Assembly (NCBI GenBank): GCA_015066165.1
Contig: SVOX01000011.1
Location: 1-18,851 of the forward strand
Length of the DNA stretch: 18,851 nucleotides
Reading direction: 5' to 3'
Source: Oscillospiraceae bacterium
GTDB taxonomy: Bacteria > Bacillota > Clostridia > Oscillospirales > Acutalibacteraceae
Part shown: positions 1 to 6,524 of the stretch, piece by piece
Layout: the number at the start of each line of letters is the position of its first letter
Numbering within the stretch: position 1 is the stretch's first letter
Program-made: the position numbers and the translations under genes
The notes under the pieces: model-generated
Database searches by the model: none
Told to the model about the DNA's origin: nothing
What the model saw: the letters and a program-made list of their open reading frames with translations, nothing else

Positions 1-69
1 TATTTTATTGAAAAGTGTGGATTTGCCCACATTTGGTCTGCCCACAACGGCAACAATCGGTTTTGCCAT
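1..69 (-). CDS. der: Ribosome-associated GTPase Der (EngA), N-terminal fragment
   Basis: Only the first 23 codons are in the window; the gene continues past the left edge. The visible peptide begins MAKPIVAVVGRPNVGKSTLF, and GRPNVGKS is the G1/P-loop of the first of Der's two tandem GTPase domains. Der is an essential GTPase that acts in maturation of the large ribosomal subunit. The ATG follows a good ribosome binding site (AGAAGGAGAA on the minus strand) and lies 12 nt after the stop of the DUF512 gene, so the two are probably co-transcribed. A DUF512-der pairing is familiar in Clostridia (known context, not provable here). The second GTPase domain and the KH-like C-terminus cannot be checked. 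Confidence 0.93.
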   Translation of the reverse strand, partial: MAKPIVAVVGRPNVGKSTLFNKI

Positions 70-81
70 AACCTTCTCCTT

Positions 82-1392
82 CTAAATTTCTTCACCTAAA
101 ATTTTATCTACCATTTGGTAACCGTCAACTTCGGTCACAACAATTTCTACGCCTAACTTTTTGGATAATTCTTCCACCGTAACACTATCTAAAAACATAT
201 CTCGTTCGCTTCTTAACATTACTGCAGGAATAAGCAACTGTTCACCCAAATCAATACCTTTGAGTTGATTTTCAATATCGGTAGCGGTAATAAGCCCTGC
301 AACAGTGATTGACTCGCCGAAATAATCATTTCTGACAGCAACAACGTTACACTCTAAATTATCCCATTTTTTTGTCATTTTGTCAACTATTTCCGTAATA
401 AGCGGTTTTGCGTCAACGCCTGTTACCAAAGTGATTTTGCGCTTGTTTTCCAATTTGTAATCACAAATCGAAATTGCTTCATCAGTTTCGGCTTTTAAGA
501 GTGCGCAAAGCCCCACGCCGTTTTCAAGTTGCAAAAACTCACCGTAATACTTTGCATCAGGCAATTTGCGGTCTGCCAAAATATAAAATTCGTCAGATGC
601 ATACACACGGCGGTTACCGTATTTTTCAAGTGTTTGGTCGCCAAAACTATCAATAATATCAATGGTTTCTTTTGCGTTTTCTTTATCGAAACCGTGAAGT
701 TCGGGTAATCCGCTACGGTGTTTAGTAAGTCCAACCGGAACACAGGCAATACATTCCACGTTTTCAAGTGCCGTAAGGTCGGTAAGTGTTTTTTCAAGTT
801 CTTTACCATCGTTCATTTCAGGCACTAATACTAACTGGCAATTAAGTTTTATTCCCGCATCGTTAAAACGGTTTATAATCGACAAAACTTTTCCCGCATT
901 TTTATTTTTCATCATTTTAACACGAAGTTCGGGATTAGTTGTATGAACCGAGATATTTATAGGGCTTATATGCATTTTAATAATACGCTCAACCTCATGT
1001 TCGGTTATGTTGGTAAGGGTTATATAATTACCAAAAAGGAACGAAAGACGAGAGTCATCATCTTTAAAGTAAAGACTTTCTCTCATATCTTTGGGCAACT
1101 GGTCAATAAAACAAAATACACACTTATTAAGACAAGAGTGTTTTTTGTCCATCAAATAGGTTTCAAATGATAGACCTAATTCGCTGTCTTCACTCTTTTT
1201 AACCCATTTCTTTTTAATTTTGCCTTTATCGGTTACAAATTCGAGCAAAAGTTTTTCACTCAACTGATAAAAACGGTAATCGAGCACGTCCATTATTTCA
1301 TTGTCATTAATTTTAAGCAAAGTGTAACCGCTGCGAATACCCGCTTTGAAAGCCGGACTTCCCTTTTTTACAGTTTCAATAATAACAGCCAT
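82..1392 (-). CDS. DUF512 family protein: PDZ plus radical-SAM-like protein
   Basis: The 436-aa product matches the DUF512 family. Residues about 1-65 form a PDZ-like domain (KKGSPAFKAGIRSGYTLLKI). C87, C91 and C94 make the CxxxCxxC signature of radical SAM [4Fe-4S] enzymes, followed by the family hallmark stretch FIDQLPKDMRESLYFKDDDS and then GNYITLTN. The C-terminal DUF512 region ends in a conserved-looking VTVEELSKKLGVEIVVTEVDG segment. The substrate and reaction are not established for this family to my knowledge. The ATG is preceded by GGGGGATGGAGT. An intrinsic terminator sits 26-61 nt upstream, so this gene and der depend on read-through from rpmF or on an unrecognised promoter. Its cytosolic location is inferred from the absence of a signal peptide or membrane helix. 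Confidence 0.92.
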   Translation of the reverse strand: MAVIIETVKKGSPAFKAGIRSGYTLLKINDNEIMDVLDYRFYQLSEKLLLEFVTDKGKIKKKWVKKSEDSELGLSFETYLMDKKHSCLNKCVFCFIDQLPKDMRESLYFKDDDSRLSFLFGNYITLTNITEHEVERIIKMHISPINISVHTTNPELRVKMMKNKNAGKVLSIINRFNDAGIKLNCQLVLVPEMNDGKELEKTLTDLTALENVECIACVPVGLTKHRSGLPELHGFDKENAKETIDIIDSFGDQTLEKYGNRRVYASDEFYILADRKLPDAKYYGEFLQLENGVGLCALLKAETDEAISICDYKLENKRKITLVTGVDAKPLITEIVDKMTKKWDNLECNVVAVRNDYFGESITVAGLITATDIENQLKGIDLGEQLLIPAVMLRSERDMFLDSVTVEELSKKLGVEIVVTEVDGYQMVDKILGEEI

Positions 1393-1417
1393 ACTCCATC
1401 CCCCTTTTTTAAATTAG

Positions 1418-1453
1418 AAAAAAATCAGAGAAGGAATTTTCCCTCTCTGATTT
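1418..1453 (-). terminator. Intrinsic terminator downstream of rpmF
   Basis: Read on the minus strand, a stem of ten Watson-Crick pairs (AAATCAGAGA with TCTCTGATTT) is extended inwards by a U-G wobble and two G-C pairs around a 6-nt loop. It is followed by seven T residues (complement of 1418-1424). It begins 16 nt after the rpmF stop codon, so it should end the yceD-rpmF transcript, yet the DUF512 start codon is only 26 nt beyond the T-run. Confidence 0.88.
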
Positions 1454-1469
1454 CGCGATAATTTTTCAA

Positions 1470-1652
1470 TTATTCAGCAGTTGTTGCAACAACTTCACGG
1501 TTGTTGTATTTACCGCAAGCAGCGCAAAGTCTGTGAGGGCGCTTATAAGCACCGCAAGCGCACTTTACTAATGTAGGAGCGCTAATCTTCCAAACGTTAT
1601 TTCTTCTTTTATCTCTTCTTGCTTTTGAATGTTTTCTCTTTGGTACTGCCAT
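1470..1652 (-). CDS. rpmF: Large ribosomal subunit protein bL32
   Basis: The 60-aa product begins MAVPKRKHSKARRDKRRNNV, the very conserved basic N-terminus of bL32, a component of the 50S subunit. The C-terminal half has a cysteine-rich zinc-ribbon: KCACGAYKRPHRLCAACGKY. The first cysteine pair is spaced CxC rather than the CxxC I would expect for the zinc-binding form of L32; the codons TGC GCT TGC show this directly. The ATG at 1652 is chosen because AAGGAGGTG lies just upstream; an in-frame GTG three codons earlier overlaps that site and is unlikely. The gene follows yceD after 33 nt, the classical yceD-rpmF arrangement, and is followed by a strong terminator. Confidence 0.95.
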   Translation of the reverse strand: MAVPKRKHSKARRDKRRNNVWKISAPTLVKCACGAYKRPHRLCAACGKYNNREVVATTAE

Positions 1653-1685
1653 TTGGGGCACCTCCTTAAAATCATTATAAACAAA

Positions 1686-2183
1686 TTAATTATCTAATAA
1701 TTGGGCAAGTACGGCAAGCCGCGGATCTATTTCTTTTTCCGGACAGTCGCATTTACCTTCGTTTAGGTCTTTGCCACATTTAGAGCAAACACCCTTACAG
1801 TCGGCTTTGCACAGATGCTTCATTGGAAGATTTACAACCGTTTCGGTGTAAATTAATTCATCCAAATCGAGCTTCATATCGGGAACTAAAAGAATTGTGT
1901 CGCTGTCTTCACCCTCGATAGAGGTTGCCAAGATTTTATCTTCCTCTACTGTTACAGCCGTGGTAGTTGGTTTGCTACAACGGTCGCAAGGGTTAGAAAA
2001 TTCAAACACAATCTTTGCGCAAAGTCGCACCAGACTCGCTTTGTTAGTAATTGTTCCAACTAATCGCACGGCATTTTTGAGCGGAAATTGACCGGCATAT
2101 TCGAAGTTACTCATATCTAACAAATAATCCACTGGAAGCGAAGCGTTATCATTAACAAAAATACTTTTTAAATCAATAATCAT
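1686..2183 (-). CDS. yceD: YceD/DUF177 family protein (23S rRNA accumulation protein)
   Basis: This 165-aa protein belongs to the DUF177 (YceD) family, which in other bacteria is encoded next to rpmF and is needed for normal 23S rRNA accumulation. Visible family features are the central CDRC (C66, C69), an acidic region, and the cysteine-rich tail with CKADCKGVCSKCGKDLNEG, CDC and then DPRLAVLAQLL. The clustered cysteines suggest metal binding, which is an inference. The ATG at 2183 has AGGAGTGG upstream and lies about 21 nt after the expected transcription start of a consensus promoter. It is the first gene of a yceD-rpmF unit that may read through to DUF512 and der. Confidence 0.92.
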   Translation of the reverse strand: MIIDLKSIFVNDNASLPVDYLLDMSNFEYAGQFPLKNAVRLVGTITNKASLVRLCAKIVFEFSNPCDRCSKPTTTAVTVEEDKILATSIEGEDSDTILLVPDMKLDLDELIYTETVVNLPMKHLCKADCKGVCSKCGKDLNEGKCDCPEKEIDPRLAVLAQLLDN

Positions 2184-2210
2184 ACTTCCACTCCTAATGT
2201 CACAATGACT

Positions 2211-2239
2211 ATTATATATATTATGTGCTCATTTGTCAA
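2211..2239 (-). promoter_or_regulatory. Sigma-A promoter for yceD-rpmF
   Basis: On the minus strand there is a perfect -35 TTGACA (2234-2239) and a perfect -10 TATAAT (2211-2216) separated by 17 bp. Transcription should start near 2204, leaving a leader of about 21 nt that carries AGGAGTGG before the yceD ATG. This is the best promoter match in the window, as expected for a ribosomal-protein unit. Confidence 0.9.
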
Positions 2240-2260
2240 GATTTTATTTTCATATTTTGC

Positions 2261-2293
2261 AAAAAAATTACGGGTGACTTGCGCCACCCGTAA
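2261..2293 (-). terminator. Intrinsic terminator after the P-loop protein gene
   Basis: On the minus strand a 9-bp stem (TTACGGGTG with CACCCGTAA) closes an 8-nt loop. It is followed by seven T residues (complement of 2261-2267). It lies just past the stop codon of the gene ending at 2300 and upstream of the yceD promoter, so it separates the pgi transcript from the yceD unit. Confidence 0.9.
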
Positions 2294-2299
2294 ATGTTA

Positions 2300-2710
2300 T
2301 TAATTGCAAACTTCTGCGATGTCGAACAACTTTTTGGGGAGTTCTTCCTTATCGGCTGAAACTGTGAATACAAATTCAACGTCTTCAATTTTAGAAATTC
2401 TTTCAAAGAATGCGCAAAGTTCATCGTAATCACGAGTGCCAATTCTTAAAGTTGCGTCACCAAAAATGTGAGTTACGTCGTGGTTGCCCGATTTAATACC
2501 TGCAACCATACCGTAATATTCGCCATAACCTGAAATAGCAAAGCTGTCAGCGTCGATAAGACGTGCTTTATGAGTAACAGAATAAGTAAGGGTATCACCT
2601 TTTTCGATGCAAACTACGTTGCCCAAACTAACTTTTGCGGCTTCATTTACCATATCCACCAACAATTTAGTTTTACCCGAACCTTTTCTTCCGATAATGA
2701 TTTTAATCAT
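2300..2710 (-). CDS. Small P-loop (Walker A) protein of unknown function
   Basis: The 136-aa product opens MIKIIIGRKGSGKTKLLVDM, with a Walker A/P-loop GRKGSGKT at residues 7-14. It resembles a small single-domain family common in Clostridia that is sometimes annotated as an ATP-binding or 'PilT-like' protein; no biochemical role is known to me. I see no clear Walker B DExx, no signal peptide and no membrane segment, so a cytosolic nucleotide-binding protein is the safest description. The ATG at 2710 is preceded by AAGAAGGAG; an in-frame GTG three codons upstream overlaps that site and is rejected. It lies 49 nt after pgi with no terminator between, so it is probably co-transcribed with pgi and ends at the terminator at 2261-2293. 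Confidence 0.82.
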   Translation of the reverse strand: MIKIIIGRKGSGKTKLLVDMVNEAAKVSLGNVVCIEKGDTLTYSVTHKARLIDADSFAISGYGEYYGMVAGIKSGNHDVTHIFGDATLRIGTRDYDELCAFFERISKIEDVEFVFTVSADKEELPKKLFDIAEVCN

Positions 2711-2759
2711 TTGTACCACTCCTTCTTATTATAACTGCTTTTGGCAGTTGTTTCTAAAA

Positions 2760-4091
2760 TTATTTACTTAAGCGTTTTTCAAGCTCCGCTTTTTGAGCTT
2801 CGTAACCGGGTTTGCCCAAAAGTGCAAACATATTCTTCTTGTAACTTTCAACACCGGGTTGGTCAAACGGATTTACACCCAACATATAACCCGAAATTGC
2901 ACATGCCTTTTCGAAGAAGTAAATAAGACGACCAAGATTTTCTTCATCCGGCTTATCTACGTTTATTACAAGGTTTGGAACCAAACCGTCGGTATGAGCC
3001 AAAACAGTACCTTCAAATGCTTTTTGATTTACAAAAGCCATTGGCTTACCTGCAAGGAAGTTAAGACCGTCGCCGTCGTCGGCTTCTTTTTCAATTATAA
3101 CGTCTTTATCGGTTTCACCAAAGGTTACAACAGTTTCAAACAAGATACGTGCGCCGTCTTGAACGTATTGTCCCATAGAGTGCAAATCGGTTGAGAATGT
3201 AACTGCTGCGGGGAAAAGACCTTTATTATCTTTACCTTCACTTTCACCAAACAGTTGTTTAAACCATTCAGCCATCATTGTAAAGCGGGGTTCATAACTT
3301 ACGAGAAGTTCCACCGCTTTACCCTTGCGGTAAAAAGCATTTCGAAGCGCTGCGTATGTGTAACAGTCGTTATTTTCAAGACTTGCATAATCTTTTGATG
3401 CTTCACGTGCGCCCATCATTAAAGCGTCTATATCGGCACCGGCAGCCGCTATTGGTAAAAGACCAACCGCTGTAAGAACCGAAAATCTTCCGCCAACATC
3501 ATCGGGTACTACAAAACATTCATAGCCCTTACTGTCAGCCAACTGTTTGAGAGTGCCTTTTGCTTTATCGGTTGTGCAGTAAATACGCTTTGCCGCTTCT
3601 GCTTCGCCATATTGTTCTTCCAAATATTTACGGAACACTCTAAAAGCAATTGCAGGTTCGGTGGTTGTGCCCGATTTTGAAATAATATTAACCGAAACAC
3701 GCTTACCTTCGCAAATTTTTAAAATATCGTCAAGGTAAGAACCGCTTATATTGTTACCTGCGAAATAAATTTTTGGGCCTTTTGTTAAATCGTTATAATA
3801 AGGGCCTTGCAAAAATTCTATTGCCGCTCTGGCGCCGAGATAAGAACCGCCAATACCGATTACTATTAATACGTCGGTATCTTGCTTAATTTTATCGGCT
3901 GCTTTTTTAATGCGCTCAAATTCTTGCTTATCATAATCGGTTGGTAAATTTACCCAACCCAAAAAATCGTTACCAAGACCGTTTTTTTGATTTATCATTT
4001 CGTGTGCCGCTTTAACTTGCGCTTTTAAACCTACAAGGTCGTTCTCACGCAAAAACTCTTGCGCAAACGAAGAATTAAACTTAATTGCCAT
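2760..4091 (-). CDS. pgi: Glucose-6-phosphate isomerase
   Basis: Pgi interconverts glucose 6-phosphate and fructose 6-phosphate in the cytosol, the second step of glycolysis. The 443-aa product has the usual firmicute length. Family motifs appear in order: GIGGSYLGARA (sugar-phosphate binding), ISKSGTTTEPA, DDVGGRFSVLTAVGLLPIA (PGI signature 1), FGESEGKDNKGLFPA with the catalytic-region glutamate, and DQPGVESYKKNMFALLGKPG near the C-terminus (signature 2). The ATG follows AAAGGTGAATTTCA. A TTGAAA-17-TAGAAT promoter lies just upstream. The gene probably heads a two-gene transcript with the P-loop protein. No key motif is missing. Confidence 0.97.
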   Translation of the reverse strand: MAIKFNSSFAQEFLRENDLVGLKAQVKAAHEMINQKNGLGNDFLGWVNLPTDYDKQEFERIKKAADKIKQDTDVLIVIGIGGSYLGARAAIEFLQGPYYNDLTKGPKIYFAGNNISGSYLDDILKICEGKRVSVNIISKSGTTTEPAIAFRVFRKYLEEQYGEAEAAKRIYCTTDKAKGTLKQLADSKGYECFVVPDDVGGRFSVLTAVGLLPIAAAGADIDALMMGAREASKDYASLENNDCYTYAALRNAFYRKGKAVELLVSYEPRFTMMAEWFKQLFGESEGKDNKGLFPAAVTFSTDLHSMGQYVQDGARILFETVVTFGETDKDVIIEKEADDGDGLNFLAGKPMAFVNQKAFEGTVLAHTDGLVPNLVINVDKPDEENLGRLIYFFEKACAISGYMLGVNPFDQPGVESYKKNMFALLGKPGYEAQKAELEKRLSK

Positions 4092-4122
4092 TGAAATTCA
4101 CCTTTACTTTTTCTTTATATCT

Positions 4123-4151
4123 ATTCTACAATATTTCTTTACATTTTTCAA
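4123..4151 (-). promoter_or_regulatory. Sigma-A promoter for pgi
   Basis: On the minus strand: -35 TTGAAA (4146-4151), 17-bp spacer, -10 TAGAAT (4123-4128). The predicted start is near 4116, about 25 nt before the pgi ATG. No terminator was seen between the carboxypeptidase stop (4180) and this promoter, so pgi may also receive read-through transcription. Confidence 0.75.
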
Positions 4152-4179
4152 GTAAAATTATATATATTTGCAAAAAAGT

Positions 4180-5382
4180 TTACAAAGTGGTTATTCCGCC
4201 CAAAATCCACCTAAGCGCAACCCAAAAAGTCAGTTTTTCAACCGCTTCGCTTGCAGTAATGGGAAGTGTGCCGACTTGGGTTTTCCCAACATACACGTTA
4301 ACCCGTCCAATCTCGTCGCCTTTCTTTATTGGGGCGGTAATTTTTTTGTTCCATTCGGTTTGCCTTACGATTTGTGATTTTTCGGTTTTAGGCAAAAGAA
4401 CATTCACCTTTTCATCGCACGAAACACCAACTGTTTTTTTAACGCCCTTTAAAAGCGAAATTTCATTTTCTTTAAGTTCGGCACCAATTTCTTTAAAACT
4501 ATAATTTGCAAAACCGTAATCTAACAGTTTTTTTGCTCCCGAAAAACGCAAATCACTGCTTTCCCCTGCCATTACAACTGCTACCAATTCCATTCCGTCA
4601 CGCTCGGCAGTGGCAGAAAGGCAGTATTTCGCACCGCTTGTGGTACCTGTTTTAAGACCGGTAGTACCCTTATAAAAACGCACCAATTTATTAGTATTTA
4701 CAAGTTCGCTTTCGCCGTCACGCAAGGTATCCATCCAAACTGTTGAATATTTCTTAATAAGCGGAAATTTTATAAGTTGCGCAGACATCAACGCCACGTC
4801 GTGAGCAGTTGTCAAATGTCCTTCGGCATCAAGACCTGTGCAATTAACAAAGTGGGTATTATTCATACCAAGTTCTTTGGCACGTTTGTTCATAAGCGCC
4901 ACAAACCCTTCTTCGCTTCCTGCCAACTGTTCACCCAAAGCCACACACGCATCATTTGCTGAAGCAATTACAGTTGCCTTTAAAAGATGGTCAACCGTCA
5001 TTCCCTCCCCCGGCTCCAGCCAGATTTGACTTCCGCCCATACTACAAGCATGTTCCGAAGCCGAAACCATTGTTTCAAGTGTAATATCGCCACGCTCTAA
5101 CGCTTCCATAACAAGTAGAAGCGGCATAATTTTTGTAATAGATGCCGGCGGCAACTTTTCGTCGCAGTTTTGCTCGTAAAGAATTTTACCCGTATAAGGT
5201 TCCAATAGTATTGCCGATTTTGCCTTAATATCAAGATTAGTGCCAATTTCCGCCTTTGTGTTTGTATATTCAAAAGGTACGTTTATATCACTTATATCAC
5301 ATTCACTCGATATTGTTTTTGCTCCCACACTAAAACCGCAAAACAACAAAAAAATTAAAATACAACTCAAAAACTTTTTCAA
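4180..5382 (-). CDS. Serine-type D-alanyl-D-alanine carboxypeptidase (DacF/PBP5-like)
   Basis: The product (400 aa from a TTG start) is a low-molecular-weight penicillin-binding protein that trims the terminal D-Ala of peptidoglycan stem peptides outside the membrane. It begins with a signal peptide (KK followed by a hydrophobic stretch ending near SVGA). The catalytic motifs are SITK (nucleophile Ser about 81), SAN (about 141-143) and KTGT (about 244). The C-terminal domain ends in an amphipathic segment, EKLTFWVALRWIL, typical of the membrane anchor of PBP5-class enzymes. Which paralogue (dacA, dacB, dacF) cannot be decided. Start choice is delicate: an in-frame GTG at 5391 lies only 1 nt after the AAAGGG site, whereas the TTG at 5382 is 10 nt away and gives a good signal peptide. 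The ribosome binding site is inside the mnmA terminator hairpin. Confidence 0.93.
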   Translation of the reverse strand: MKKFLSCILIFLLFCGFSVGAKTISSECDISDINVPFEYTNTKAEIGTNLDIKAKSAILLEPYTGKILYEQNCDEKLPPASITKIMPLLLVMEALERGDITLETMVSASEHACSMGGSQIWLEPGEGMTVDHLLKATVIASANDACVALGEQLAGSEEGFVALMNKRAKELGMNNTHFVNCTGLDAEGHLTTAHDVALMSAQLIKFPLIKKYSTVWMDTLRDGESELVNTNKLVRFYKGTTGLKTGTTSGAKYCLSATAERDGMELVAVVMAGESSDLRFSGAKKLLDYGFANYSFKEIGAELKENEISLLKGVKKTVGVSCDEKVNVLLPKTEKSQIVRQTEWNKKITAPIKKGDEIGRVNVYVGKTQVGTLPITASEAVEKLTFWVALRWILGGITTL

Positions 5383-5413
5383 AAAAAGCACACCCTTTCA
5401 ATAAAGGGTATGC
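5381..5413 (-). terminator. Intrinsic terminator after mnmA, overlapping the next gene's ribosome binding site
   Basis: On the minus-strand RNA, GCAUACCCUUU pairs fully with AAAGGGUGUGC (11 bp, one U-G wobble) around an AUUG tetraloop, followed at once by seven U residues (complement of 5381-5387). The hairpin begins 9 nt after the mnmA stop codon. Its 3' arm is the only Shine-Dalgarno-like sequence for the downstream carboxypeptidase gene and contains the alternative GTG start (5391-5389); the TTG start (5382-5380) overlaps the end of the T-run. Confidence 0.88.
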
Positions 5414-5422
5414 CTTTAATAT

Positions 5423-6466
5423 TTATTCTATTCCACAGATAATGGTACCGCCGCCCACAACAATATCGCCGTTGTAAAAAACTGCGGCTTGACCGCTACT
5501 TGGAGCACGTTGCGGTTCAAAAAACTCAACCAAAACTTGACCGTTATCAAGCGGTTTTATAACCGCCTTTTGCTCCTTTTGACTGTAACGAAATTTAGCG
5601 GTAACTTCCATCTCGCAAGAAAGTTTGTCAAAAGGAATAAAGTTTACGTCTTTAACCAAAACTTTTTTATAAAACAAAAACTCTTGGTCACCCAAAACAA
5701 CCCGATTGGTCTTAGCATCTTTTGAAATTACAAAAGCAGGTTTACCAAGCGCAATTCCAAGCCCTTTTCGTTGACCTATAGTATAATGTATAACCCCTTT
5801 GTGCTGACCTATCTTTTCGCCCGCACGGTTTACATAGTCCCCTGTTTGTGACACAAAATTTGCAGTTTTTTCAATAAAATTGGCATAATCGCCGTCGGGT
5901 ACAAAGCAAATATCCTGACTGTCCTTTTTTCTGGCACTCACAAAATTTTCTTTTTCGGCAATTTCACGAACCTGCGCTTTAGAAAGCGTACCTAACGGAA
6001 ATACAGCAGACGCTAACTGCTCTTGAGTCAAGCAATAAAGCACGTAAGTTTGATCTTTTGTAATATCTTTTGCCTTGCAAAGCAAATATCTGCCGTCACG
6101 CTCAATTATTCTCGCATAATGGCCTGTGGCAATTTTTTGATAACCGTTTTGCCTTGCAATTTCAAGCATTTTGCCAAATTTTATATATTTATTGCAAACA
6201 ATACACGGGTTAGGTGTATTACCGCTAATATATTCATCTATAAAATTATCAATAACATATTTTTTAAATTCGTTTTTAAGTTGGGCGGTGATATGCTCAA
6301 TTCCAAGTTTTTCGCAAACTGCTTTAGCATCGTCAATATTACTTAAATCAAAACTATCGTTAAGATTCAAAGTGACGCCACCCACCAAAAAACCGTTTTG
6401 CTTTAACAGCGCTGCACAAACCGAAGAATCAACTCCGCCGCTCATACCAAGTAAAACTTTTTGCAC
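5423..6466 (-). CDS. mnmA: tRNA-specific 2-thiouridylase MnmA
   Basis: MnmA thiolates U34 of the Lys, Glu and Gln tRNAs (the s2U step), improving codon reading. The 347-aa product carries the N-terminal PP-loop MSGGVDSS that adenylates the uridine, the NTPNPCIVCNKYIKFG segment (C88 and catalytic-position C91), TGHYA, and the DSQDICFVPDG segment with the second catalytic cysteine C187. In the E. coli enzyme I recall Asp rather than Cys at the position of C88. The start is GTG at 6466, eight bases after AAGGAG. An intrinsic terminator belonging to pfkA ends 19 nt before the start codon, so transcription probably comes from leaky read-through or a promoter inside pfkA. A second terminator lies just past its stop. 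Confidence 0.96.
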   Translation of the reverse strand: MQKVLLGMSGGVDSSVCAALLKQNGFLVGGVTLNLNDSFDLSNIDDAKAVCEKLGIEHITAQLKNEFKKYVIDNFIDEYISGNTPNPCIVCNKYIKFGKMLEIARQNGYQKIATGHYARIIERDGRYLLCKAKDITKDQTYVLYCLTQEQLASAVFPLGTLSKAQVREIAEKENFVSARKKDSQDICFVPDGDYANFIEKTANFVSQTGDYVNRAGEKIGQHKGVIHYTIGQRKGLGIALGKPAFVISKDAKTNRVVLGDQEFLFYKKVLVKDVNFIPFDKLSCEMEVTAKFRYSQKEQKAVIKPLDNGQVLVEFFEPQRAPSSGQAAVFYNGDIVVGGGTIICGIE

Positions 6467-6484
6467 AAAAAATACTCCTTTTAG

Positions 6485-6512
6485 AAAAAGAGCCGATTTG
6501 CACCGGCTCTTT
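6485..6512 (-). terminator. Intrinsic terminator after pfkA
   Basis: On the minus strand AAAGAGCCG pairs with CGGCTCTTT (9 bp, 8-nt loop), and the transcript continues as UUUUU counting the last stem bases (complement of 6485-6489). It begins 13 nt after the pfkA stop. The mnmA ribosome binding site AAGGAG follows within a few bases, leaving no room for a separate mnmA promoter between the hairpin and the start. Confidence 0.85.
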
Positions 6513-6524
6513 GAGTTTAATAAG

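Noticed and set aside
943..1170. Open frames opposite or inside recognised genes (for example 943-1170 +, 4085-4504 +, 7051-7281 +, 17649-17876 -)
   Set aside because: They lack ribosome binding sites, show no recognisable domain, and lie over strongly supported coding frames on the other strand or in another frame.
1653..1661. Upstream GTG/TTG starts for rpmF (1661), the P-loop gene (2719), the 94-aa gene (12191) and the CmpB-like gene (16077)
   Set aside because: In each case the codon falls inside or against the ribosome binding site, and a correctly spaced ATG follows.
2733..2749. Small hairpin (AACTGC/GCAGTT, 5-nt loop) between pgi and the P-loop gene as a terminator
   Set aside because: No T-run follows it on the minus strand and the stem is only 6 bp, so pgi and the next gene are treated as one transcript.
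4152..4182. Catabolite-responsive (cre) operator near pgi, given hprK in the window
   Set aside because: The TTTGCAAAAAAGTTTACAA-like stretch lacks the central CG and symmetry of cre; no convincing cre was seen at the pgi, pfkA or alr-glpK promoters either.
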